Source: Competibacteraceae bacterium UBA3908
GTDB lineage: Bacteria; Pseudomonadota; Gammaproteobacteria; Competibacterales; Competibacteraceae
DNA: 9,645 bases
NCBI GenBank assembly: GCA_002391525.1
Contig: DGFE01000062.1
Span: 1-9,645 of the forward strand
Direction: 5' to 3'
Position numbers and translations under genes: made by a program. The notes under the pieces were generated by a model. That model had not been told where the DNA came from and searched no databases. It saw nothing but the letters and a program-made list of their open reading frames with translations. Shown here one piece after another: positions 1 to 5,806 of the stretch. Positions within the stretch are counted from its first letter, which is position 1; each line of letters begins with the position of its first letter.

Positions 1-19
1 AGATGTGTATAAGAGACAG
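1..19. other. Nextera/Tn5 mosaic-end adapter left on the contig end
   Basis: The first 19 bases match exactly the 19-bp mosaic end recognised by Tn5 transposase and used in Nextera tagmentation libraries. It lies flush with the window edge, and genuine sequence of a truncated dehydrogenase gene begins at base 20. This is untrimmed adapter, not biology. It also creates a spurious plus-strand reading frame beginning MCIRDR from base 3, a known signature of adapter read-through in deposited proteins. Confidence 0.96.
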
Positions 20-758
20 GCGGCAGGCTGACCGATTGGGCTCCGAACCAGCTTGCCTCCACCACCGTCGCTTCGAATCCCGCCAGACCCAGCGCCATCG
101 CCAGACCGGCGGGCGAACCGCTGGCGTGGATCACCAAGTCCCGCGTGCCTTCCGCCTGCTCCGGTGGGGCAAACCCGACCCCCAACCGTTCGGCAATCGC
201 CGCTTTGTCCGCGTCCACGTCCACCAACTGGACATGACAGCCCGGCAGCCTGCCGACCAGCCGGGCGATCAGGCAGCCGACCACGCCGGCGCCGATGATC
301 GCGATCCGATCTCCCAGACGTGGCGTGGCGTCCCAGAGCACGTTGAGCGCGGTTTCCAGGTTCGCGGCCAACACCGCCCGACCGGGTGGAATGTGGGCCG
401 GCACTGGGGTTAGCGCCGCTGCGGGAACGACGTAGCGATCCTGATGTGGGTACAGGCAGCACACGGTTCGGCCTTGCAATGCCGGCGGGCCGGCCTCCAC
501 CGTGCCGACATTGCAGTAGCCGTATTTGACCGGCGCGGGAAAGTCACCCTGCTGGAACGGCGCGCGCATGGCTTGATACTGGCTGAGTGGAACCTCGCCG
601 CGAAATACCCGGCTTTCGGTGCCGCGACTGATGCCGGTAAAGAGCGTTTTGACCAGCGCCTCGTCGGGATCGGGACCGAGGAGCGGTTCGCTCCGAATTT
701 CGCCTTGACCCGGCGCCATCAGCCAGAATGCCCGCGCGGTTGCGCCAGCCTGGAGCAT
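20..758 (-). CDS. Medium-chain dehydrogenase, zinc-ADH-like / BchC-like (3' end missing)
   Basis: About 246 codons are readable from the ATG at 758 to the adapter; relatives run to roughly 320-340 residues, so the C-terminal quarter is missing because the contig ends. The N-terminal catalytic domain opens with ARAFWLMAPGQGEIR and carries TGISRGTESRVFRG (about residues 41-54). The Rossmann domain follows with the NAD(P)-binding GAGVVG at 156-161 and an acidic end of the second strand (LVDVDADK). The catalytic-zinc cysteine of classical alcohol dehydrogenases is serine here (S44), and the usual GHE is replaced by KYGYCNVG. Both are typical of the BchC-like branch of the MDR superfamily (COG1063), so zinc-independent reduction is likely; the substrate cannot be told. 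The start is 12 bp downstream of the Uma2 stop, with a weak AAGGCGGG ribosome site, so the two genes are probably cotranscribed. Confidence 0.85.
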
Positions 759-770
759 CGAAACCCGCCT

Positions 771-1373
771 TCAGGCCGGCGGGCGTCCCGGCTCCGCCGA
801 CCCAACGGCGGACGGTTCGCTCAGGTCTTCGTAGACCGCTTCCACGGGACACTCCAGGTCGATGCTTTCCAGGCGCAGGCGTTCGCCGGGACCGACGCTG
901 TCCACCAACCATTGGTTATCCAGCCGTCGGTAAATCTGGACGCGGACCCGCTCCTGATCGACCAGCACGTATTCCCGCAGGCTGTCCAGTTGCCGGTAGG
1001 CCGCGAACTTGTCGCCGACATCGAAGGCGGCGGTACTGGCCGATAGTACCTCGACCACCAGCAGGGGAGAGCGTTTGACGTAGCGGTCGGCGCGGTCGCT
1101 TTCGGCGCAGGTCACCAGCAGGTCGGGGTAAAAACCGCAGTCCGCTGTCTCCACCCGCACCTTGACATCGGCCATGAACACCCGGCATGGCGTGCCGCGC
1201 AGGTGCCGGCGCAGCAGGGTGTACAGATTGCCGCTCACTTCGTTATGCAGATCGGTGGCGCCGGTCATGGCGAAGACTTCGCCGCGAACGAATTCGTGGC
1301 GTATCGGCTGCCGGTTTTCCCATTCGAGATAGTCGTCGAAGGTGAACGTCAGGCGGGATGCGGGCTGGGACAT
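771..1373 (-). CDS. Uma2 family putative endonuclease
   Basis: This is a 200-residue protein of the Uma2/DUF820 family, which has a PD-(D/E)XK nuclease fold. Visible family marks are the N-terminal FTFDDYLEWE, the GEVFAMTGAT...H segment (H43), the YPDLLV strand with D84, VVEVLSAST with E108, K122, and REYVLVDQ near 133-140, which together could form the metal-binding core. Family members are common in multiple copies in some bacteria. They are usually called endonucleases by fold; their cellular role is not established. The start at 1373 is supported by GGAG seven bases upstream. The open frame continues 67 codons further upstream without family similarity or a better ribosome site, so that extension was rejected. 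It precedes the dehydrogenase gene by 12 bp and follows the GNAT gene in the same direction after 97 bp. Confidence 0.9.
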   Translation of the reverse strand: MSQPASRLTFTFDDYLEWENRQPIRHEFVRGEVFAMTGATDLHNEVSGNLYTLLRRHLRGTPCRVFMADVKVRVETADCGFYPDLLVTCAESDRADRYVKRSPLLVVEVLSASTAAFDVGDKFAAYRQLDSLREYVLVDQERVRVQIYRRLDNQWLVDSVGPGERLRLESIDLECPVEAVYEDLSEPSAVGSAEPGRPPA

Positions 1374-1470
1374 GGTTGGACTCCGAAATAACCTGCCATA
1401 ACGCAAGCTTAACACGGGTTTCCGGTTGATGGTCTCGTTTGCGGGGCGGTGGGCAAAACGGATCTGCGAG

Positions 1471-2067
1471 TCAGCGGTTGCCACGAATCCAGCGCAAGAA
1501 AGATCGATCCGGCGTGCTTCGCCACTGTTCGCGAGACAGTCGATACAGGCAATGTCGGCGCAGGGGATTGCCAATCGGCACGCTTGGGTGCTCGAAAGTT
1601 TCGCCGGTCTCGCGCATGTGGAGGCGTTCCATCACGGCGCGCGACCGCCGGTTTTGCAGCGCGGTGAAGGAGACGATCTCGGACAGATCCAGCAATTCAA
1701 AGCCGACGTGGAGCACGCCGCGCGCCGCTTCCGAGGCATATCCCTGACCCCAATGCCGAAACGCGAGACGCCAGCCGACATCGACGCACGGCGAACAGGG
1801 GATAGCCGGAACGGGGATATGCAAGCCCACAAACCCAATAAAATTCTCGCCGCCGAGGACATCGACGGCCCAAAACCCCCAACCGCGCTCGGCTATCTGG
1901 GTTTCAAGGCGATTCGCCATGGCATCGCTGGCGATCCGATCCAGCAGAGCAGGGAAAAATTCCATGACCCTTGGGTCGGCGTTCAACCGGGCGAACGGTT
2001 CCCGGTCAGCCGGGCGCCATTGACGGAGCCGCAGCCGTTCGGTCTCGAATTCGATGATTTCCGCCAT
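1471..2067 (-). CDS. GNAT N-acetyltransferase, RimJ/RimL-like
   Basis: This 198-residue protein has the GNAT acyl-CoA fold of the RimJ/RimL subgroup (Acetyltransf_3). It begins with the characteristic ETERLRLRQWRPAD. It has the conserved WGFWAVD and FIGFVGL strands. The acetyl-CoA pyrophosphate-binding motif is HWGQGYASEA, followed by helix AARGVLHVGF. The C-terminal half holds NRRSRAVMERLHM, the usual N-x-x-S-x-x-x-x-E-x-x-G-like region. The acceptor (a protein N-terminus, ribosomal protein, antibiotic or small amine) cannot be deduced. An earlier in-frame ATG exists at 2109, but the ATG at 2067 has a strong AAGGGGG five bases upstream and begins where the family homology begins, so 2067 was chosen. 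It is divergent from the gcv remnant operon. Confidence 0.88.
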   Translation of the reverse strand: MAEIIEFETERLRLRQWRPADREPFARLNADPRVMEFFPALLDRIASDAMANRLETQIAERGWGFWAVDVLGGENFIGFVGLHIPVPAIPCSPCVDVGWRLAFRHWGQGYASEAARGVLHVGFELLDLSEIVSFTALQNRRSRAVMERLHMRETGETFEHPSVPIGNPLRRHCLYRLSREQWRSTPDRSFLRWIRGNR

Positions 2068-2175
2068 GGCCCCCTTGAAGTGCTCCAGGTTGGGTAACCC
2101 TTTCATCATCCCAATATACCCGGCTCGGATCGTTTCAGGCTACCATGATGCATCCATCCCACCGGGATTTTCCGC
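2068..2175. promoter_or_regulatory. Divergent intergenic region (GNAT / gcvT remnant)
   Basis: This 108-bp gap separates two divergent start codons and should hold promoters for both directions. The only AT-rich hexamer is TATATT on the minus strand (2118-2113), about 45 bases before the GNAT start. No convincing -35 element lies at the right distance. The gap is too short for a tandem glycine riboswitch, and none is recognisable. Confidence 0.25.
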
Positions 2176-2414
2176 ATGGCCAAACGCACTCCCCTGTACG
2201 CCCGCCACGCCGCCCGCCTCGTTCAACATGCAGGTGTACAGCGCCTTGCCAGGGTACAGGCGGGCGACGTTCGTTGGCCAGTAGATGGCGCAGCAGGGCG
2301 CGGGTCGAGACCGGCGTCGGCGCGCGCTGTCAGGTGGACATTCGCGGCAAGCGCCTGCCGGCGCGGGTGGCCAAGCCGCCATTCGTCCGCCATGGCCGCG
2401 CCTTGATCGACTGA
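2176..2414 (+). pseudogene. gcvT: gcvT remnant (aminomethyltransferase, T-protein), rearranged
   Basis: Intact T-protein genes are about 1.1 kb and this is 239 bp. Three blocks can be read. First, at 2176 to about 2213 on the plus strand, is a typical GcvT N-terminus (MAKRTPLYARHAA). Second, at about 2213 to 2303, a segment reads as GcvT only on the minus strand: ALLRHLLAN, then after one extra base VARLYPGKALYTCMLNEAGGV, which is the conserved region near residues 60-90 of normal T-proteins. It is therefore inverted and frameshifted. Third, at about 2305 to 2414 on the plus strand in a different frame from the first, is a typical C-terminus (CQVDIRGKRLPARV, then KPPFVRHGRALID and TGA). The folate-binding core is gone, so no functional T-protein can be made. 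The remnant keeps its operon position 33 bp before gcvH. A chimeric assembly is the main alternative. Confidence 0.85.
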
Positions 2415-2447
2415 CCCCATCACCAAACCGTTGTTGAGGAACCGAGC

Positions 2448-2882
2448 ATGAGCAGCATCATTCCCGCCGACCTGCGTTATACCGAATCCCACGAATGGGT
2501 GCGCGCCAACGACGACGGCACCGTCACCGTGGGCATCACCGATCACGCTCAGCACCTGCTCGGCGACCTGGTGTTCGTGGAGATCCCCGAAGTGGGCCGT
2601 GTCGTGACCGCCGCCGAAGGCTGCGCGGTGGTCGAGTCGGTCAAGGCCGCCTCGGACGTGTACAGCCCGCTGGACGGTGTGATCGTGGAGGTCAACGAGA
2701 CGCTGGCCGACAGCCCGGAACTCATCAATCAGGACCCGTATGGCGAGGGCTGGATTCTCCGCATCAAAACCACCGCCCCGCTGGATGCCTTGCTGGACGC
2801 CAAGACTTACGAGGCCATCACCATCGCCGAGGACGAGGACGAAAATGCCAGCTCGCTGGCCAACCCCAAACTGGTCGAGTGA
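2448..2882 (+). CDS. gcvH: Glycine cleavage system H protein (lipoyl carrier)
   Basis: GcvH carries the aminomethyl group on a lipoyl-lysine arm between the P, T and L proteins of the glycine cleavage complex in the cytoplasm. This 144-residue protein is complete. It shows the N-terminal LRYTESHEWV, GITDHAQHLLGDLVFVEIPEVG, and the lipoylation site ESVKAASDVYSP with the lysine at residue 66. The C-terminal half has VNETLADSPELINQDPYGEGWI. The start has GAGGA seven bases upstream. It is somewhat longer than the usual 125-130 residues because of a tail rich in acidic residues (EDEDEN...) after the domain. It is the only intact gene of its operon here: gcvT before it and gcvPA after it are both remnants. 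It might still serve as a lipoyl carrier or relay for other lipoylated enzymes, or work with P and T proteins encoded elsewhere; this is inference. Confidence 0.96.
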   Translation: MSSIIPADLRYTESHEWVRANDDGTVTVGITDHAQHLLGDLVFVEIPEVGRVVTAAEGCAVVESVKAASDVYSPLDGVIVEVNETLADSPELINQDPYGEGWILRIKTTAPLDALLDAKTYEAITIAEDEDENASSLANPKLVE

Positions 2883-2899
2883 AGAGGGACGAATCGATC

Positions 2900-3199
2900 A
2901 TGCCGTTCATTCCCCATACCCCGACTGATGTCCAGGCGATGCTGGCCGCCATTGACGCCCCGAATCTGGAGGCGCTGTTCGACGAGATTCCTCCGGCGCT
3001 GCGGATCGGCCAACCGCCAGCACTGCCGCGCCCGGCGGGCGAGGTGCTGGATGGATTGCTGGCACGCGGCATTCTCGGCGGTTTCGATCCGGGCGGCGAC
3101 TATCCCGAACTGGGCAATGCGTTGCTGGTGTGCGCCACCGAAACCAAGGACGATCAGGATTTACAACGGTACGCGGCGGCGCTGGCGGAGGTGGTCTGA
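2900..3199 (+). pseudogene. gcvPA: gcvPA remnant (glycine dehydrogenase subunit 1), internally deleted in frame
   Basis: The open frame is 99 codons, while GcvPA is normally about 440-450 residues. Residues 1 to about 38 (MPFIPHTPTDVQAML... ALFDEIPPALRIG) match the N-terminus of GcvPA. Residues from about 43 on (RPAGEVLDGLLARGILGG, DYPELGNALLVCATET, YAAALAEVV) match its extreme C-terminus. About 340 residues between them are missing, including the fold that pairs with the PLP-bearing subunit. Reading frame and both ends are preserved, and no stop codon or frameshift has accumulated. Either the deletion is recent, the mini-protein is tolerated or used, or the sequence is misassembled. It starts 18 bp after the gcvH stop. 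It is called a pseudogene because the catalytic domain is absent, though a 99-residue product could be translated. Confidence 0.88.
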
Positions 3200-3229
3200 C
3201 TCGTTCCGCGACTGGCGGGAGCGCGGACC

Positions 3230-3269
3230 AGGGTGGGAGTAGGAGTCTCGAATCTGTGCCTCCCACCTT
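3230..3269 (+). terminator. Inverted repeat, possible terminator before the R-M genes
   Basis: GGTGGGAG at 3232-3239 pairs perfectly with CTCCCACC at 3260-3267, extendable by a G-T and an A-T pair outward to 3230-3269. The loop is 20 bases and the sequence after it is T-rich (TTTGTTT). The long loop and interrupted T run make it a mediocre Rho-independent terminator. It lies between the gcvPA remnant and the restriction gene and may insulate the acquired genes. Confidence 0.4.
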
Positions 3270-3292
3270 TGTTTCCTTGACGGAGATATGAA

Positions 3293-4177
3293 ATGGAAAT
3301 ACCAAAACATCCTCTCGCCGAAGTGTTCGGTCATCTGACCATGGATTTTTCCGAGCAAGCCGTTAATGATCGCCGAAACAAGCTTTGTCCTTTTAACAAT
3401 AAAATCCCGAACTGCAACAAGGATAAAGCCAAAAATCCTCTTGGGGTGTGCAGCATATTTCATAATCATTCTCCTGTCATTACTTGTCCAATTCGATTTC
3501 GTGAAAACTGGTTGATCGTCAAGGATGCCGCCGATTTTTTCTTTCCTGAAGGCGCGACATGGAGTTCCTTGACCGAGGTTAGACTGAATGATGTCGATGG
3601 CAAGTCAGCCGGCAACATTGACGTCGTTCTGGTAGCCTATGACGAAAGAGAACGTGTTTACGATTTCGGAGCACTTGAAGTTCAGGCTGTGTATATTTCT
3701 GGAAATATTCGTGAACCTTTTGAATATTACATGAATAATCCAGAAATGAATAAAAACATGGAATGGCCTAACCATCTAAATTATCCAAGACCTGATTATT
3801 TATCTTCTTCCAGAAAGAGACTTGCGCCACAACTATTATTCAAAGGTGGAATATTAAATTCTTGGAACAAGAAAATTGCTGTCGCACTGAACAAGGGTTT
3901 TTATGAAACATTGCCAATTTCAAGATTAAACCCTGTTTCCAAGAGCGATGGAGATATCGCTTGGTTTATTTATGATCTTGTCTACGACCTGGATTTTAAT
4001 AGACTAAAGTTAACAAAAGTTGATGAAGTTTTCTCAAAATTCCAATCTTCACTGCTTAGCATTACGACTCCCCAGCCTGGAAAGATAGATGACTTCCTAA
4101 AGATTTTGCAGCAAAAATTGGATGATCAACTTGAATCAGCACCGGTTAATCAGTTCATTGAGAATCCCTTGGCATGA
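3293..4177 (+). CDS. NotI-family type II restriction endonuclease
   Basis: This 294-residue protein resembles the NotI family of type IIP restriction enzymes. Near the N-terminus it has AEVFGH (9-14), like the AEFFGH of NotI. Exactly four cysteines follow, C32, C41, C53 and C65, in contexts LCPF, NCNKDK, GVCS and ITCPIRF. In NotI four cysteines in comparable contexts bind an iron ion in a small DNA-contacting fold. The PD-(D/E)XK core is visible as E95 (TEVRL), D110 (GNIDVVLV) and E129-x-Q131 (GALEVQAVYISG); glutamine replaces the usual lysine, as I recall for NotI. It should cut DNA unmethylated at its own site. The start has GGAG seven bases upstream. It overlaps the methyltransferase gene by four bases (ATGA), showing translational coupling. 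Base composition is foreign (28% GC at 3721-3780 against about 65% around). The recognition site cannot be read from the sequence. Confidence 0.82.
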   Translation: MEIPKHPLAEVFGHLTMDFSEQAVNDRRNKLCPFNNKIPNCNKDKAKNPLGVCSIFHNHSPVITCPIRFRENWLIVKDAADFFFPEGATWSSLTEVRLNDVDGKSAGNIDVVLVAYDERERVYDFGALEVQAVYISGNIREPFEYYMNNPEMNKNMEWPNHLNYPRPDYLSSSRKRLAPQLLFKGGILNSWNKKIAVALNKGFYETLPISRLNPVSKSDGDIAWFIYDLVYDLDFNRLKLTKVDEVFSKFQSSLLSITTPQPGKIDDFLKILQQKLDDQLESAPVNQFIENPLA

Positions 4178-5142
4178 ATCTCGCGCAACAATGTAATCTA
4201 TTTAATGACTTCGATCTTATATCCACCGCGATCAAGCCGGTTAATGTCGCTTCAGTGCCACAACGCAGTCCCTTTCGCTATCCGGGCGGTAAAACCTGGT
4301 TTGTGCCTACTTTCAGAAGATGGATGCAATCGCTTGACTTCAAACCTGAATTACTGGTCGAACCTTTCGCGGGTGGAGGTATTATCAGTCTTACAGCATT
4401 GTTCGAAAATCTAGTTGAAAAGGTCGTTATGATCGAGTTAGATCACGAAGTAGCCGCAGTATGGAAAGCCGTGACGGAAGGCCATGCTGAATGGCTAGCT
4501 GACCGGATATTAAAGTTTGATCTAACTCATGAAAATCTGATGAATGAATTAAAGATTTTATCGACTGATGCCAAACAACAAGCTTTTCAAACCTTGCTTA
4601 AAAATAGAACATTGCATGGCGGTATATTAGCTGAAGGCTCCGGGCTGCTAAAAAACGGCGAAAATGGTAAAGGAATCAAATCCCGATGGTATCCTCAGAC
4701 CTTAGCGAAGCGCATTTTAAATTTGAACGCTATCAGAGAGAAGATAACTTTTCTCAAATCAGACGCATTGGAAATTTTGCCAAATTACACTCAAAACAAA
4801 CAGGCGGTTTTTTTCATTGATCCCCCTTATACCGCTGGCGGTAAAAAAGCCGGCAAACGCTTGTATCGTCATTGCGATCTTAACCATGAAAAGCTTTTCC
4901 AAATCGCGGAAATGCTGCAAGGCGATTTTGTGATGACCTATGACCACGCTGAAGAAGTCAAAAATCTGGCGAGAAAGCATAATTTTCAAATGCGCCTGAT
5001 CCCCATGAACAATACCCATCATGCCCAAATTTTCGAGCTGGTGATAGGAAAAAACCTGTCTTGGCTGGAGGATTTGCAAATGGTGCATGAAAAACGACCT
5101 GACTATTCAATCTCTTCGTTGACTGGCGAGAGAGTGAATTAA
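4174..5142 (+). CDS. D12-class (Dam-like) N6-adenine DNA methyltransferase
   Basis: This is a 322-residue complete methyltransferase of the alpha/D12 class. Motif X is PFRYPGGK (33-40) and the AdoMet-binding motif I is LVEPFAGGG (61-69). Between them and the catalytic motif lies NRTLHGGILAEGSGLLKNGE, then GKGIKSRWYP, typical of one D12 subgroup. Motif IV is DPPY at 216-219 (FFIDPPYTAGGKKAG). It should transfer a methyl group from AdoMet to N6 of adenine, protecting the host site from the endonuclease encoded immediately upstream with a 4-bp overlap. The gene is AT-rich like its partner (27% GC at 4501-4560), supporting joint horizontal acquisition. No controller protein or specificity subunit is present, so this looks like a compact type II system. 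The nuclease-before-methylase order in one transcript raises the question of how the methylase gets ahead on entry into a new host. Confidence 0.93.
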   Translation: MNLAQQCNLFNDFDLISTAIKPVNVASVPQRSPFRYPGGKTWFVPTFRRWMQSLDFKPELLVEPFAGGGIISLTALFENLVEKVVMIELDHEVAAVWKAVTEGHAEWLADRILKFDLTHENLMNELKILSTDAKQQAFQTLLKNRTLHGGILAEGSGLLKNGENGKGIKSRWYPQTLAKRILNLNAIREKITFLKSDALEILPNYTQNKQAVFFIDPPYTAGGKKAGKRLYRHCDLNHEKLFQIAEMLQGDFVMTYDHAEEVKNLARKHNFQMRLIPMNNTHHAQIFELVIGKNLSWLEDLQMVHEKRPDYSISSLTGERVN

Positions 5143-5169
5143 ACGTTCATCACTCCGAGGAAATTTCCC

Positions 5170-5670
5170 ATGGCAACTCTCACCTTCAAAGGCAACCCCA
5201 TCCATACCAATGGCGAGCTGCCCACTGTCGGCACGCCCGCCCCCGATTTCAAGCTGGTCACCGCCGACCTGAAGGACGTGGCGCTGGCCGACTTCGCCGG
5301 CAAAAAGAAGCTGCTGAACATCGTGCCCAGTCTGGATACCTCGGTGTGCGCGCTGTCCACCCGCAAGTTCAACGAACACGCCAAGGCTCGTCCCGACACC
5401 GTGATCCTGGTGATCTCCGCCGATCTGCCCTTCGCCCAGAAGCGGTTCTGCGGCAACGAGGGCCTGAGCAACGTGGTCACCCTGTCGATGATGCGCTCGC
5501 GCAAGTTCGCCAAGGATTACGGCGTGCTGCTGGAAGACGGGCCGTTGGCCGGCCTGACCGCTCGCGCTGTGGTCGTGCTGGATGAAAACAACAGGGTGCG
5601 CCACATCGAACTGGTGCCGGAAATCGCCCAGGAACCGGATTACGCCGCGGCATTGGCGGCGCTGAAGTGA
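5170..5670 (+). CDS. tpx: Thiol peroxidase (Tpx, atypical 2-Cys peroxiredoxin)
   Basis: Tpx reduces hydrogen peroxide and alkyl hydroperoxides using thioredoxin. This 166-residue protein aligns along its whole length with the proteobacterial Tpx family: N-terminal FKGNPIHTNGELPTVG, the peroxidatic cysteine C60 in PSLDTSVCALSTRKF, SADLPFAQKRFCG with resolving cysteine C94, and the C-terminal GPLAGLTARAVVVLDENN and EPDYAAALAALK. The start has GAGGAA seven bases upstream. Composition is native (68% GC at 5221-5280), in contrast to the methyltransferase gene that ends 27 bp before it. It ends 7 bp before the gcvPB remnant. It is therefore an intact native gene lying inside the broken gcv operon, perhaps brought in by the same rearrangement that removed most of gcvPA and gcvPB, or an older insertion. 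Confidence 0.97.
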   Translation: MATLTFKGNPIHTNGELPTVGTPAPDFKLVTADLKDVALADFAGKKKLLNIVPSLDTSVCALSTRKFNEHAKARPDTVILVISADLPFAQKRFCGNEGLSNVVTLSMMRSRKFAKDYGVLLEDGPLAGLTARAVVVLDENNRVRHIELVPEIAQEPDYAAALAALK

Positions 5671-5677
5671 TCCACCC

Positions 5678-5800
5678 ATGCTGATCTTCGACCAGTCCCG
5701 TCCCGGTCGCCAGGCGGTCATCCCCGCCACCGCGCCCAAGGCCGTTTTGTCCAACCTGCCCAAAGTCCCGCGCCGTCCCTGGCGGCCGGTCGAATCCTGA
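5678..5800 (+). pseudogene. gcvPB: gcvPB remnant (glycine dehydrogenase subunit 2)
   Basis: A 40-codon frame begins MLIFDQSRPGRQA, which is the characteristic N-terminus of GcvPB, the PLP-binding subunit of split glycine dehydrogenase (normally about 480-500 residues). The first 33 or so residues fit that family. The last residues (PWRPVES, then TGA) may be the original C-terminal end, whose relatives often finish with a W-R-P-like segment, but that part is short and less certain. The PLP lysine and the whole catalytic domain are missing. It lies where gcvPB would be expected relative to gcvPA, but is now separated from the gcvPA remnant by the restriction-modification pair and tpx. It is 6 bp upstream of dgkA. 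Confidence 0.75.
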
Positions 5801-5806
5801 CCCACG

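Larger units (their letters stand above)
3293..5142 (+). other. AT-rich acquired restriction-modification module
   Basis: Both genes between 3293 and 5142 fall to about 27-28% GC in sampled 60-base blocks, against about 65-68% on either side. The change is abrupt near 3290-3350 and again near 5145-5170. No transposase, integrase, tRNA or clear terminal repeat is present. GACTGGCGGGAG (3210-3221) and GACTGGCGAGAG (5121-5132) flank the module as a 12-base direct repeat with one mismatch, which could be a vestige of the insertion or chance. Confidence 0.65.

Noticed and set aside
3..1046. Long plus-strand open frames over 3-413 and 444-1046
   Set aside because: They are antisense to the clear dehydrogenase and Uma2 genes, have low-complexity, arginine- and proline-rich translations, and the first starts inside adapter sequence.
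1426..2097. 223-codon plus-strand frame opposite the GNAT gene
   Set aside because: It mirrors the GNAT gene; its translation has no recognisable domain, while the minus strand has full GNAT motifs and a strong ribosome site.
2110..2175. Glycine riboswitch upstream of gcvT
   Set aside because: The space is about 65-100 bases, no paired aptamer architecture or conserved core is visible, and a tandem glycine riboswitch needs more room.
2140..2382. Minus-strand 80-codon gene at the gcvT remnant
   Set aside because: Only the middle part resembles GcvT, in an inverted block; the ends are antisense to gcvT pieces, so it is a by-product of the rearrangement, not a gene.
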